64,000 nucleotides of DNA from Bacteroides sp. M10 (GTDB taxonomy: Bacteria; Bacteroidota; Bacteroidia; Bacteroidales; Bacteroidaceae), in NCBI RefSeq assembly GCF_014334015.1, contig NZ_CP060488.1, positions 5,476,501 to 5,540,500 on the forward strand, written 5' to 3'. The notes below the pieces were generated by a model. The model worked only from the letters and a program-made list of their open reading frames with translations. It ran no database searches and had not been told where the DNA came from. Positions 51,996 to 62,524 of the stretch are shown here, one piece after another (position 1 is the stretch's first letter; every line of letters starts with the position of its first letter). Made by a program: the position numbers and the translations under genes.

Positions 51996-54900
51996 TTAAA
52001 ATTTAATATTCACATTCAATCCAAAACTTCTTCTGGAAGGTAACGAACCATATTCCAAACCTATAGCAGAAGTATTATAATTTGAGTCCGGATCAATATT
52101 CGGTACATTCTTATAGATAATAAAAGGATTTCGCGCAACAAATGAAACACTTAACGACTCAACATAACGCTCTATCAACTTTTTGGGAAAGGTATATCCG
52201 AACGTTAACTCACGCATCTTGACGTAACTATTATCATAGATAAAAGGCGAAGCTGTCTTATCACAGATATATCCCCAATAATCGTATGGAGCAATCGCTT
52301 TGGTATTTTTCACCCAAGATACATTGCCTGCGGCATCCACTTGCTTAACAACTCCTTCTGCAACATACCCACCGGTAGATTGCCAGTTTCCTTCAGCAAC
52401 TCCAGCTTCCAAACGCTGTTCTTCCGATTTATGCCATTCGTCACGTCCCCTTACAGTATATGCTGCTTTACCTGATTTGGCCAAGCCACGCGCTGTCATA
52501 GAATAAATATCTGCTCCTACTTTAATATCAAAAATTGCCGATAAAGTAAATTGCTTATATCTGAAAGTAGTCGTTAGTCCCCCTGTCCAGTCCCAGGTTG
52601 CTTTCCCTAACTTTTTCATATCACTGGTTATTTCAGGCAAACCGGAATCAGCATTGATAATCACGTCTCCCTGTTCATTTCTCAAGAAGTCCTGTCCCAT
52701 AATTACTCCGTATTCTTCTCCCGGAACAGCCAGTACTTTTACTCCCAGCCAACGGGCAGCTGCCAATTCCAGACTCTCGATTCCTGTTGACAAGGACTTC
52801 ACTTTGTTACTATTCTTCGAAAAGTTAAAATTAAAATCCCAAGAAAAATCTTTCGTTTGAACCGGTGTCGTATTCAATGCAATCTCTACTCCCGAATTTT
52901 CTATTTCCCCTGCATTTATCAGTTTGGTACCATAACCTGATGTTACTGATGTGGCAACATTCATAATCTGGTTATCACTGTTTTGTTTATAGTAAGTAAA
53001 ATCCAGTCCGATCCGGTTATTCAGAAACTTCAAATCCACTCCAATCTCAAAAGAATTGGTTTTGGATGGTTTCAAATCTTTATTAGGAATAGTACCCGTA
53101 CTAATATATCCCGTAGAATAATTACCAAAGGTTTTATCCGTCATAATGTAGTTCAAATCCAACATGAAAGGGTCTGCATCACTACCGACTTGTGCCCAGG
53201 AAGCTCTTAATTTACCAAATGAAAGAATCGGATTCGGCTTAATCAATTCTGAAAACAAGAAGCTTCCACCAACTGAAGGATAAAAATAAACGTTATTGTT
53301 TACCGGCAGTGTGGACGACTGATCCCGTCTTAACGTCACATCTGCATACAATAAATCTTTCCAGGAAAGGTTTACCATTCCAAATAACGAATTAATCTCT
53401 TTACGCCAGCTACCTTCAGTAATCTCTTTTTGCAGGAAACTTTGCAGAGCCACCGTCTCACGCATTGACATATTTTTAGCTGTTATGGTATGCGACTTAT
53501 TATCTACGTGATACACATTCCCTCCTAATGTAATTCCATAATTGAAGCGTTTGAAGCTATTTTGATAATTAGCTATAAACTCCACATTATAAGACTTATT
53601 TTCAAAAGTACTTTTTTGTAATTGTCCCAATAAAGTACTAGGGGTAGAATATGGAATATAATCCATAAATGAGAAGTTCACGTTCTCACCACCACCGGTC
53701 AATTTGAAATACAGATTCTTATTTACACTATATTTAAATGAAGCGACTGCAAAATACTGGTCTTTCTGTGTCGTATTTTTCATTGCATATTGCACCCAAT
53801 AGGGGTTGATATTCCAGACATCTCCTCGGTTCCAGTCGTAGTAGGTTCCATCCGAATGCATATAATTATCCTTCAACCATACCTGATCAAAGTTTCCTGC
53901 CAGGTTCATCAGATTGTTAGCTACATTCGTTCTTGAGTCTGCTAATGCCGGACGGTTCTTTACATATTCATTTACGTAATTGACTTTGAAATCAACTTCC
54001 AGTTTCTCTGCAAGCTTAAAGAATGTTCTTAAATCAATCGTATTCCTGCTTATCTTGGCATTAGGCATAATATCCTTATTAGTCAGATTCGTATACGACA
54101 ATCTTATGCTATTGTTCTCTTTGGCAGAACTTAGAATCAAAGAATTTGTGGCTGTAACACCTGTGTTAAAGAATCCCTTTATATTGTCTTTCCTGTATAT
54201 AAAAGGACGAGTCACTCCGTCGAAATACTTAAAAGCAATTCCTTCATCGTATCTGGGTCCCCAACTGGCACAAGCCGATTTTGCATCATCATCATTCAGA
54301 TTAATTCTTCCATCCCATCCCTGGCCAAATTCTGTCTGAACATCATCATATTCTGTAAGTTGCTTTTCAAAAGTAACGGTTGAGTTTACCTCCACTCCTA
54401 TCGCCCTGCGATTCTGATTCTTTTGTGCCTTCTTGGTCGTTATAAGAATAACTCCATGTGCAGCACGACTACCGTACAAAGCAGAAGCAGCAGGACCTTT
54501 CAACACAGACATGGATTCAATATCATCGGGATTGATGGACGAGATTCCATCTCCCAAATCATATCCTCCATAAGCACCGGCCGAACCGAAATTAGAATTA
54601 TCCAACGGTACGCCATCTACTACATAAAGAGGTTGGTTGCTACCAGTTAAAGAAGTATTACCTCTAATAATTACTCTCGTACTTCCGGCAGGACCACCAG
54701 CCGTTTGAGAAATGACCAATCCCGGAATCTTACCGGCCAATGCGTTTATAACATTGGTCTCTTTCGCTTTTTCGAGTTCTTTTCCTTTCACGTCACTGAC
54801 GGCATATCCCAAAGCTTTCCTGTCACGTTTAATACCTAAAGCAGTCACTACCACTTCATCAAGTCCGGCAGTTTCCTCTTTCAATACAATATCATAGGTA

Positions 54901-55208
54901 CGCTGTGAATTGATTTTCAGTTCTTGTTCTCTATAGCCGATATAACTTATAATGAGAACACCACCGGGAGGCAGCACGATCTCAAAATTACCATTAACAT
55001 CGGTTACCGTACCATGTGTCGCATTCTTAATTTTCACAGTCGCCCCTATCAGTGCCTCTCCTTTCTCATCAGAGACTTTTCCTTTAATCTTCCAATATTG
55101 CTGTTGCTGGGAACTACCCGTGTTTTCCAGAGTAGTATTTGCATAACTTCCTTCAGACCAAAGAAAAGCCAGCAAGGCACAAGCCATTAAAAATCTTAAT
55201 TTTTTCAT
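51996..55208 (-). CDS. SusC-like TonB-dependent outer-membrane transporter
   Basis: 1070 residues. Signal peptide to ~24. An N-terminal carboxypeptidase-like domain (KGKVSDEKGEALIGATVKI, GNFEIVLPPGG) precedes a SusC-type plug (LDEVVVTALGIKRDRKALGYA in part, GPAASALYGSRAAHGVILITTKK in part). The beta-barrel ends in SFGLNVNIKF. It imports oligosaccharides using TonB energy. It is preceded by a GH2 gene at 37 bp and paired with the SusD gene. Confidence 0.96.
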   Translation of the reverse strand: MKKLRFLMACALLAFLWSEGSYANTTLENTGSSQQQQYWKIKGKVSDEKGEALIGATVKIKNATHGTVTDVNGNFEIVLPPGGVLIISYIGYREQELKINSQRTYDIVLKEETAGLDEVVVTALGIKRDRKALGYAVSDVKGKELEKAKETNVINALAGKIPGLVISQTAGGPAGSTRVIIRGNTSLTGSNQPLYVVDGVPLDNSNFGSAGAYGGYDLGDGISSINPDDIESMSVLKGPAASALYGSRAAHGVILITTKKAQKNQNRRAIGVEVNSTVTFEKQLTEYDDVQTEFGQGWDGRINLNDDDAKSACASWGPRYDEGIAFKYFDGVTRPFIYRKDNIKGFFNTGVTATNSLILSSAKENNSIRLSYTNLTNKDIMPNAKISRNTIDLRTFFKLAEKLEVDFKVNYVNEYVKNRPALADSRTNVANNLMNLAGNFDQVWLKDNYMHSDGTYYDWNRGDVWNINPYWVQYAMKNTTQKDQYFAVASFKYSVNKNLYFKLTGGGENVNFSFMDYIPYSTPSTLLGQLQKSTFENKSYNVEFIANYQNSFKRFNYGITLGGNVYHVDNKSHTITAKNMSMRETVALQSFLQKEITEGSWRKEINSLFGMVNLSWKDLLYADVTLRRDQSSTLPVNNNVYFYPSVGGSFLFSELIKPNPILSFGKLRASWAQVGSDADPFMLDLNYIMTDKTFGNYSTGYISTGTIPNKDLKPSKTNSFEIGVDLKFLNNRIGLDFTYYKQNSDNQIMNVATSVTSGYGTKLINAGEIENSGVEIALNTTPVQTKDFSWDFNFNFSKNSNKVKSLSTGIESLELAAARWLGVKVLAVPGEEYGVIMGQDFLRNEQGDVIINADSGLPEITSDMKKLGKATWDWTGGLTTTFRYKQFTLSAIFDIKVGADIYSMTARGLAKSGKAAYTVRGRDEWHKSEEQRLEAGVAEGNWQSTGGYVAEGVVKQVDAAGNVSWVKNTKAIAPYDYWGYICDKTASPFIYDNSYVKMRELTFGYTFPKKLIERYVESLSVSFVARNPFIIYKNVPNIDPDSNYNTSAIGLEYGSLPSRRSFGLNVNIKF

Positions 55209-55245
55209 ATCGTATTAAATTTATAAGAGTTATTCTATTCTATCA

Positions 55246-57063
55246 CTAACGTAATGCATTACATATCTTCTCATTAATTTTCCGTAAGCGTTCTTCATCA
55301 AGCTTTACAACCTTACGGTCATAAGTCAGTAAGCCATTTATTTCAATCTCAACATCAGAGGTTTGTGTGTAAACAGCAGCAGAAAAACCTCTCGGAATAA
55401 GTTTATACAGCATATCCGCATATTTCTGATATTCGTCAGTAGCCTCTTGAGAAGAATTGAATTGGACGTATCCCCAATTCTTATCCGGTTCCCACAGATG
55501 TTCTTTACAGATCATACCAATTCCACCGAACTCTCCTAAAACATTTGCTCTTTGGGCATCATAAAGATACATTTCAGGAGCCGGATAATTATGTAAGTCA
55601 AGCATGTCCCCACATGTATAATGGTTGCCGCCACTTGCCGGATTTACTAAACGAGACGGATCATATTGTTTGGTCCAAGCTGCAATCTCCGGTGTTTTAA
55701 ACTGTCCCCAAGCCTCATTAAACGGAACCCAGACACCAATACAAGGATAAGAATATAAGTAATCAATGACTTCTTTCCATTCCTTACGATAAACCGCTTC
55801 CGATTCTGGAGAACGTTTAAAATCAATACCATCAAAATAAGTCCGGTTCTGCCATTCATAATTACGATCACCACTTGGCATATCCTGCCATACAACAATC
55901 CCTAACTGGTCGCAATGTGTATACCATCGGGCCGGTTCCACTTTGATGTGTTTACGAATCATGTTAAAGCCAAAGTCTTTTGTCTTTTGAACATCATAAC
56001 GCAAAGCCGCATCACTGGGAGCTGTATAGAGTCCGTCAGGCCACCACCCCTGATCCAAAGGACCAAATTGAAATAAATCCTGATTATTCAGCTGCAACCG
56101 TACTATGCCATCCTTATCCCGTCGGGTTGAATATTTCCGCATGGCAACGTAGCCATTCACTTTATCCACTATCTTGCCATTGTTCTCCAAAGTCACCTCT
56201 GTTTTATAAAGAAAAGGAGATTGAGGTGACCATAGTTTAGCATTTTCGGGCATTGGCAGTTCTATTGCCTGTTTGTTTACGGCCAGCCCTTCGGTAACCA
56301 ATTGTTCACCATCAAAAACTTTCACTCTTACCCGGTCGGTAAAGTTCTCACTAGTAGTAACGGTCACATTGATCCGGCGTAGATCAATATCAGGCGTAGT
56401 ACGCACGTTTGTGATGTGACATACAGGCACAGGCTCCAACCAAACAGTCTGCCAAATACCTGTAACTGGAGTGTACCAAACACCTTCCGGACGTTCTACT
56501 TGCTTTCCACGTGGTTGTACTCCTTTATCTGTCGGATCCCAGACACGAACAGTCAGTTTATTTCCTCCCTTTTTCAAGGCGGAAGATATATTAAATGAGA
56601 AAGGAGTGTATCCACCTGTATGTTCTCCTACTTTCATGTCATTTACCCACACATCGGTTTTCCAATCTACAGCTCCAAAATGAAGAAGAACATTCATACC
56701 ATTCCATTTCTCGGGTACATTAAATACACGGTTATACCATACTTCCTTTTCACCTCCCACTCTTTTCCCCACTCCGGACAGCGAAGATTCAACGGCAAAA
56801 GGAACTAATATCTTACCATCGTATACAGCAGGAGCTTCCATTCCTTTAGGAACAATAGCATAATCCCAACAACCGTTCAGGTTCATCCATTGGGTACGCT
56901 CCATGATGGGACGCGGATATTCCGGTAATACATTATTCGGGTCTATCTGCTCTCCCCATTGAGTTTTTATTTTATCGCCAGCCGGCGACCATTGCGCAAA
57001 TGCCGCAACATTAAAAATCAATATAAATAAGAATAAAAAAATAGGCCGGATGAAGTTCTTCAT
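55246..57063 (-). CDS. Glycoside hydrolase family 2 enzyme
   Basis: 605 residues with a signal peptide (to AFAQ, 23). GH2 sugar-binding domain (LNGCWDYAI, WYNRVFNVP, HFGAVDWKTDVWVN), Ig-like domain and TIM barrel. Acid/base Glu is in WVPFNEAWGQ (~457) and nucleophile Glu in VLGEFGG (~515). It lacks the C-terminal domains of LacZ. Activity could be beta-galactosidase, -glucuronidase or -mannosidase-like. First gene of the locus operon after its regulator. Confidence 0.9.
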   Translation of the reverse strand: MKNFIRPIFLFLFILIFNVAAFAQWSPAGDKIKTQWGEQIDPNNVLPEYPRPIMERTQWMNLNGCWDYAIVPKGMEAPAVYDGKILVPFAVESSLSGVGKRVGGEKEVWYNRVFNVPEKWNGMNVLLHFGAVDWKTDVWVNDMKVGEHTGGYTPFSFNISSALKKGGNKLTVRVWDPTDKGVQPRGKQVERPEGVWYTPVTGIWQTVWLEPVPVCHITNVRTTPDIDLRRINVTVTTSENFTDRVRVKVFDGEQLVTEGLAVNKQAIELPMPENAKLWSPQSPFLYKTEVTLENNGKIVDKVNGYVAMRKYSTRRDKDGIVRLQLNNQDLFQFGPLDQGWWPDGLYTAPSDAALRYDVQKTKDFGFNMIRKHIKVEPARWYTHCDQLGIVVWQDMPSGDRNYEWQNRTYFDGIDFKRSPESEAVYRKEWKEVIDYLYSYPCIGVWVPFNEAWGQFKTPEIAAWTKQYDPSRLVNPASGGNHYTCGDMLDLHNYPAPEMYLYDAQRANVLGEFGGIGMICKEHLWEPDKNWGYVQFNSSQEATDEYQKYADMLYKLIPRGFSAAVYTQTSDVEIEINGLLTYDRKVVKLDEERLRKINEKICNALR

Positions 57064-57240
57064 AAATTGCTTCGTTTAAAGTTAATAATAGATTTGATAC
57101 TTTGTTCACGTATCCAAAAGTAGCCACTACCCTCTAAATTCAGTAGAATTATTGAAGCTATTCATATAACAATCGAATCAAATGAAGATTTTGATTCGAT
57201 AATTGCCTATGTAGAAAAGATAATTGCAGTGAAAGGTTGG
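57064..57240. promoter_or_regulatory. Control region between the sensor gene and the polysaccharide operon
   Basis: On the minus strand TACTTTTG (57122-57115) fits TAnnTTTG, about 52 bp before the GH2 ATG. Upstream, a perfect 11-bp inverted repeat (57172-57182 with 57190-57200, arm ATCGAATCAAA, 7-nt spacer) may be a binding site for the sensor's AraC-type domain or the terminator of the sensor gene. Confidence 0.5.
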
Positions 57241-60200
57241 TTACATCTCTACAAAATCCTTTGGAAGTACTCCAAATTGTTTTTGGAAGCACTTTGCAAA
57301 ATAAGAAGGAGTACTAAAACCAACAGCATAGCAGACTTCATTTATCTTATAAGATTTATCTTTGAGAAGTACAGCCGCCTTCTTTAGGCGCTCTACCCGG
57401 ATATAATCATTGGGAGTCATATCAAGTATTCCTCTAATTTTCCGGTTCAAACTCGAACGGCTCATATTCAGCAACTGTGCCATACTATCCAGATTAAAAT
57501 CCGGATCTTGCAAATTATCATAAACAATCTTATTCAGTTCTTCCAGAAAAATCTTATCGGCGTTCGTCTGTGCCATCGTTGCAGTAAATACAAAAGGAGA
57601 ATGACAGAATGCCTGCCTTAGCTTCTCTCGGTTACAAAGTAAACTTTCAATGGTAGCTATCAAATATTCTACCGAGAAGGGCTTCTCAATATATGCATCT
57701 GCCGCCAGTTTCAATCCCTCAATCTTTGATTCAAGATTTGTTTTAGCCGTCAACAGCACTATAGGGATATGACTATATGTAAGGTCTGTCTTCAATCGAT
57801 GACATAATTCCATCCCGTCCATCCGAGGCATCATAACATCACTGATTAATAAATCAATATTTGCATCTTCCAATATTTCAAGAGCCTCCACCCCATCTTT
57901 TGCTTTCAGAACACTATAAGCCGAAGATAATTGTTTGGCTATGAATGTCAACATATCCTGATTGTCTTCTACCACCAGAATAACAGGGAGATGAGTTCCT
58001 TTTTCCTGCTCTTCCGCCATCGGATTTTCAATGCCTGATATCTTATCTTCCTTTTCTGATACATTTTCTTGCAGTTCTTGCACCTCCTCTACATGAGTGA
58101 CCGGAATTTCCAGTACAAAACAATTGACTCCTTGCATATCCTCAAGGTACACGGTTCCATGATGCAACTCTGCCAAAGAACGTGCCAAGGCAAGGCCAAG
58201 GCCTGTACCGGAAGCATATTCTTCGTTATTCTGAACCTGAACAAAAGGTTGAAAGATTTCCTCCCTCATATTAACAGGAATAACAGACCCGTCATTACAT
58301 ACTTTTATTATAAAGCTGCCTGTTGCCTCATTATATTTTACTGTTATAGTTATATAGGTAGCTGCATATTTTACTGCATTACTCAACAAATTACTTATAA
58401 TTTTAATCAATGCTTCGCGATCGACGGCTGCAGAAATATCTTCCTCCGGCAGATCAATAGAAAGCTTTATATTTTTCTGTCGCGCCAGAGATGTAAAACG
58501 AATATAGACTCCAGATACTATTTCCTGAATATTACACTCTGATAAAATTAGTGTGAAACTATTATTGGCCGTTTTGCGGAAGTCGAGTAATTGATTGATA
58601 AGATTCAATAAGCGATCCGAATTTTGCCTCATAATAACCAGATCCTCCCGTACGTCATCCGCCAGAGGCTTATCTTTCAAAATACACTCCAAAGGACCTT
58701 TGATTAACGTCAGCGGAGTTCGTATTTCATGTGCTACATTCGTAAAAAAGTTTATCTTGGCAGAATAAAGCTCACGTTCTTTCCTTTGCTCAAACTTCTC
58801 CATCTGCCTCATGTGCTTGCGAACCATACGACGTTTGGAATATCGTATAATAAAATAAAAAATGCACAATGATAAAAGAACATAAACAGCATAAGCCCAT
58901 CCCGTCAAATAAAATGGCGGACGAATATAAATATGTAATTTTAAAGGTGCATCATTCCAGATTCCATCACTATTCACTCCTTTCGCATAAAGGGTATATG
59001 AGCCATAAGGCAAATTAGAATAACTGATTAATGATCCTCTTGCTTCATACCACTCTTTATCAAATCCTTCCAACTTATATAATAGTTTATTCTGATCCAA
59101 AGTAGAATATCCCAGTGTTGCAAAGCGAAATGAGAAGGAGTTTTGAGATGCGGTCAGTTCTATAGAATCTGACACCGTTATACTCTGTTTCAAAGGTGAA
59201 TCTTTGGCATTCGGCACTACTTCTTTATTGAATATCATAAAATCCGTAATCACCAGAGGAGATACATAATCATTATCAATAAAAGTAGATGGATCAAAAG
59301 ATATAAGCCCTGCAATACAACCAAAATAGATTCTTCCATCCACCGTTTGATGACTTGAACGATAATTAAATTGATTGCTCAATAGTCCATCGGCAATAGT
59401 AAAGTTTTTAATGACTTTTGTTTCCGGCTGAAAACGAACCAACCCTTTATTAGTAGTCAGCCAGAAAATGCCCCGCTTATCTTCTACAATCTGATGAACA
59501 ACATCACTTGGTAATCCGATAGAATTCGAATCATAGTGTTCGAAAGTCCCGGAATCTGAAACTAACCGGCAGAATCCGCCACCTTCGGTAGTAAACCATA
59601 ACTGGTGACGGCTATCCTCGAATATACTCAAAACTTTATCATAAGGTAAACTCAATGAGTCATTTTCCTTATGATAGAAATGAATACACTTTCGTTTCTC
59701 TGTTTCCAACTTATACACACCATTAAAAGTTGCCAGCCAAAGGTGTCCTTTTAAATCTTCATGCAAATCATAGATCAAAGTCGGTGGAACTGATTCAACT
59801 CGCGAAAAGCGGTCATTCTCATTATGATATTCAAATAGTCCGTCAGCAGTTCCCAAATATATTTTGCCGGACGCCGTACGTCGAATCACAAAAATATCAT
59901 TGGAACTCAATCCGCAGGAATCTTTTTTCCGGTAAGTTTTCACTGTATTTGTCTGCAAATTGATTCGATTAAGTCCTCCTGAAAACGTACCTACCCATAA
60001 AAAGCCATTCTCCAGACATAATCCATGGACATTATGGTAAATAGATTGATGATGGAATGGATTCAATTCCTTCGTCACGGGATTATAATGAAACAAGCCC
60101 TTATCCTCCGTACCGATCCATAAATTTCCTTTTTCATCTTCCACGATTTCACGAACACGTTCACCTAATTCTTCCATCCCTTTATGAGGATATATTTTCT

Positions 60201-61218
60201 CAAAGAACGTATATTGTTTAGGATAATAGTTTATTCCTCCAAAATAAGACCCAATCCACATTCCTCCTTCTTTATCTTTATATAAAGAATAGACAACATT
60301 ATCCGATAATGCATAGGAAGTTCCCACCAAACTTTGGATATGGGTTATAGCACCATTCTTGATATTATAAGTATAAATACCGGATTCTGTACCAATCCAT
60401 AACTCGTTTTCAGAGTAAAGTGCTATTTCCCGTACATAAATATCATCTCCTTTATCGTCTACAGATAGTAAAGTGCGGACTTGCCGGGTTGCCAGGTTGA
60501 TCTCTTTCAATCCTTTAGTCAAACCGACATATAACAGATTTTCTTCCCCTTTAATTATTTTATTGACTACTTCATTCTTAAAGGGCTGGGTACCATCTTG
60601 AGCAGCAAAAGGATATACCGTATTGAAATCATCAAGAGTAAAATATAGATTGTCTGCATAAAAAGCTCCCCAACAAGTCCCTTGGTCGAACAAAAAGTTT
60701 TTCATACCGGCCCATGGTATTTTCAACTGTACCATTTTTTGTTGTTGTGGATGAAAGCAAAAAAATCCATCGGCAGAAGATATATAAATACACCCTTTAT
60801 TCTCACCAATCATATATACAGAACGATTGATACCTAAACCATCAGCAGTTTTTACATCAAAAAAATATGAGTTTTCCCTGGAAATAGAATAGATATAAAC
60901 TCCGGTATCGGTACCTATCCAAATAGATCCCTCCTTATCTTCATAGAGTGCAGTAACACAATTATTCCCCAGCATACCGTTAGCCTTGCAATATACTTGA
61001 AAAGAAGTACCATCAAAGCGATTTAATCCGTCCTTGGTACCAAACCACATAAAGCCAAGATGATCTTGCAGAATAGCATATATACTATTTTGCGATAAAC
61101 CATCGTTGATGTTCCATGAACGAAAATAATACTGATTACTAGTCATTAAATTAGCGAATAGCAATACCGGATAACTAATTAATACTAATAACAAAAGTCT
61201 TTTCATAATATTAGACAT
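57241..61218 (-). CDS. Hybrid two-component system sensor/regulator of the polysaccharide locus
   Basis: 1325 residues. Signal anchor at ~5-23. The periplasmic two-bladed propeller sensor (repeats such as GFMWFGTKDGLNRFDG, GSIWIGTDTGVYIY, GHLWLATFNGVYKL) and Y_Y_Y domain extend to ~755. One membrane span lies at ~762-786. The histidine kinase has its H-box in VAHEIRTPLTL (~His831), with an ATPase domain containing GTGLGLALARSL. The receiver has Asp ~1128 in SDVMMPRMDG, and an AraC-type helix-turn-helix ends the protein (PNDYIRVERLKKAA, VGFSTPSYFAKCFQKQFG in part). It senses a breakdown oligosaccharide and switches on the operon. A second Met at 61206 may be the true start. Confidence 0.95.
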   Translation of the reverse strand: MSNIMKRLLLLVLISYPVLLFANLMTSNQYYFRSWNINDGLSQNSIYAILQDHLGFMWFGTKDGLNRFDGTSFQVYCKANGMLGNNCVTALYEDKEGSIWIGTDTGVYIYSISRENSYFFDVKTADGLGINRSVYMIGENKGCIYISSADGFFCFHPQQQKMVQLKIPWAGMKNFLFDQGTCWGAFYADNLYFTLDDFNTVYPFAAQDGTQPFKNEVVNKIIKGEENLLYVGLTKGLKEINLATRQVRTLLSVDDKGDDIYVREIALYSENELWIGTESGIYTYNIKNGAITHIQSLVGTSYALSDNVVYSLYKDKEGGMWIGSYFGGINYYPKQYTFFEKIYPHKGMEELGERVREIVEDEKGNLWIGTEDKGLFHYNPVTKELNPFHHQSIYHNVHGLCLENGFLWVGTFSGGLNRINLQTNTVKTYRKKDSCGLSSNDIFVIRRTASGKIYLGTADGLFEYHNENDRFSRVESVPPTLIYDLHEDLKGHLWLATFNGVYKLETEKRKCIHFYHKENDSLSLPYDKVLSIFEDSRHQLWFTTEGGGFCRLVSDSGTFEHYDSNSIGLPSDVVHQIVEDKRGIFWLTTNKGLVRFQPETKVIKNFTIADGLLSNQFNYRSSHQTVDGRIYFGCIAGLISFDPSTFIDNDYVSPLVITDFMIFNKEVVPNAKDSPLKQSITVSDSIELTASQNSFSFRFATLGYSTLDQNKLLYKLEGFDKEWYEARGSLISYSNLPYGSYTLYAKGVNSDGIWNDAPLKLHIYIRPPFYLTGWAYAVYVLLSLCIFYFIIRYSKRRMVRKHMRQMEKFEQRKERELYSAKINFFTNVAHEIRTPLTLIKGPLECILKDKPLADDVREDLVIMRQNSDRLLNLINQLLDFRKTANNSFTLILSECNIQEIVSGVYIRFTSLARQKNIKLSIDLPEEDISAAVDREALIKIISNLLSNAVKYAATYITITVKYNEATGSFIIKVCNDGSVIPVNMREEIFQPFVQVQNNEEYASGTGLGLALARSLAELHHGTVYLEDMQGVNCFVLEIPVTHVEEVQELQENVSEKEDKISGIENPMAEEQEKGTHLPVILVVEDNQDMLTFIAKQLSSAYSVLKAKDGVEALEILEDANIDLLISDVMMPRMDGMELCHRLKTDLTYSHIPIVLLTAKTNLESKIEGLKLAADAYIEKPFSVEYLIATIESLLCNREKLRQAFCHSPFVFTATMAQTNADKIFLEELNKIVYDNLQDPDFNLDSMAQLLNMSRSSLNRKIRGILDMTPNDYIRVERLKKAAVLLKDKSYKINEVCYAVGFSTPSYFAKCFQKQFGVLPKDFVEM

Positions 61219-61921
61219 TTAAAAATAAGCCTCCATCGCATGGCGAAATCACTCTGCATAGTTAATCCCTCACCTTTACAAATATACAAAATATTAGTAA
61301 CCGACGACTATTTCACTATTATTTCCTATTAAATAATTGGAGAACTCCTTTCCTTTTTTACAAAAAGTCACTACTGACACTTTGTAATTCTTACTCTATC
61401 AGGAATCGTTTCTTTCCACCCTTTATCTGGAAAGAATATTTTTCTGTCACTACAGAAGTGTTTTTCCAAGTCATTATTCCAGGATCAAGCGTAACATATC
61501 AACATTATGATATATTATTTAGCCTTTATACAACCAAATCATCATCATTTACATTCATGAGACCTCTTTTTGTTCTTTTCTATTTGCTATTACCAAAGAT
61601 AAAAATAGAGAAATCAAAGGAAAGAAAGTAGAAAATACCAACATTTTTTATAGCATAGCGACACTATCCTAATGGTTTACTTACTTTATCCATAGCTTTT
61701 GGTTACACTATCCGCAGCTTTTGCTTACTTTATCCTTATGTTTTTCACAAATATAACGGTGCTTTTTATGCAAGTATGCAGCGTTTTTGTAAAAAACAAG
61801 CATAATTTTTCAGTAATTCAAGGGTGTTTTCTTGCTAACAGAGGAAAATTATAAAACATACGAGATAGTGAATTTCTCAATTACATATACAAATATCAGG
61901 ATAATCAGTTTTTTAGTAACT
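61219..61921. other. 703-bp intergenic region upstream of the sensor gene
   Basis: No gene seen. Near the sensor gene, the minus strand has TATATTTG (61286-61279), a likely -7 box about 60 bp before the ATG, though its -33 is poor. 61310-61650 is AT-rich and featureless to my reading. 61660-61835 holds the 22-bp period array listed separately. Confidence 0.6.
61660..61835. repeat. Degenerate 22-bp repeat array with phased T-tracts
   Basis: Units begin at 61660, 61682, 61704 and 61726. The first four share (G/T)ACnnTATCCnnAnGnTTTnnn; for example, units 2 and 3 both have TATCC then AGCTTTTG. Four weaker units (61748, 61770, 61792, 61814) keep a T-run at the same place in the 22-bp frame. T-tracts spaced at two helical turns may bend the DNA. 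Confidence 0.65.
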
Positions 61922-62386
61922 TTATGTTGAAAGCCAGCCCATCCCGATCAATACCCAGAGTTCCAATATACAAAGCGGAAACCACATTGCACATGCCAGC
62001 CACACCGGAATTCCTTTACACCATTCACTACGGCGATAATGAATCATAAGGGCAGAACGGCGTTGGGTTCGATAACGTAACATGCAAAATACGACCGGTG
62101 GGATAATACAAAGAAAGAACAGACCAATGATATGCCAACCATCTGTACGTGATACTATTGAAACTGAAGAAAGGTACATACACAATGGCAGGATAATGCA
62201 AAAACTCCAATATGAAAAGAGTACAATCATTCCGCTCGTTCTTGCTCCTTTTCCTTTCTCACTCCATTTCTCGCCACAATAATACATATAATCGAAGAAG
62301 TAATAATGGTACTTCTTTGGATGCAACTTTTTCTGTTGACGTTCAAAATAGTTTAGTGGCTTTTTCTTAGGAGGGTAATATTTCAT
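61922..62386 (-). CDS. Small membrane protein of unknown function
   Basis: 154 residues. A basic, aromatic cytoplasmic start (KYYPPKKKPLNYFERQQKK, KYHYYFFDYMYY) is followed by three strong hydrophobic segments (~53-75, ~86-103 and ~128-150) separated by charged loops (RYRTQRRSALMIHYRRSEW). No recognised family. It lies alone between the sensor's upstream region and the LruC gene, and could be a Bacteroides-specific membrane protein. Confidence 0.6.
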   Translation of the reverse strand: MKYYPPKKKPLNYFERQQKKLHPKKYHYYFFDYMYYCGEKWSEKGKGARTSGMIVLFSYWSFCIILPLCMYLSSVSIVSRTDGWHIIGLFFLCIIPPVVFCMLRYRTQRRSALMIHYRRSEWCKGIPVWLACAMWFPLCILELWVLIGMGWLST

Positions 62387-62428
62387 GTCCGTTCTATGTA
62401 CAGTTTATATGATGTATATGATGTAAAA

Positions 62429-62472
62429 AAAGACGATTAATATCGGGAAAATCCTTCGTATTAATCGTCTTT
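62429..62472. terminator. Terminator after the LruC-domain gene
   Basis: Perfect 14-bp arms (62429-62442 and 62459-62472, AAAGACGATTAATA) with a 16-nt loop; A-run left and T-run right, so it can act in both directions. It lies 53 bp past the stop of the minus-strand gene. Confidence 0.88.
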
Positions 62473-62524
62473 CTATATTCAGTAGAATTTATTATAGCAA
62501 CTGATCTTTTATAAAATCAATGAC

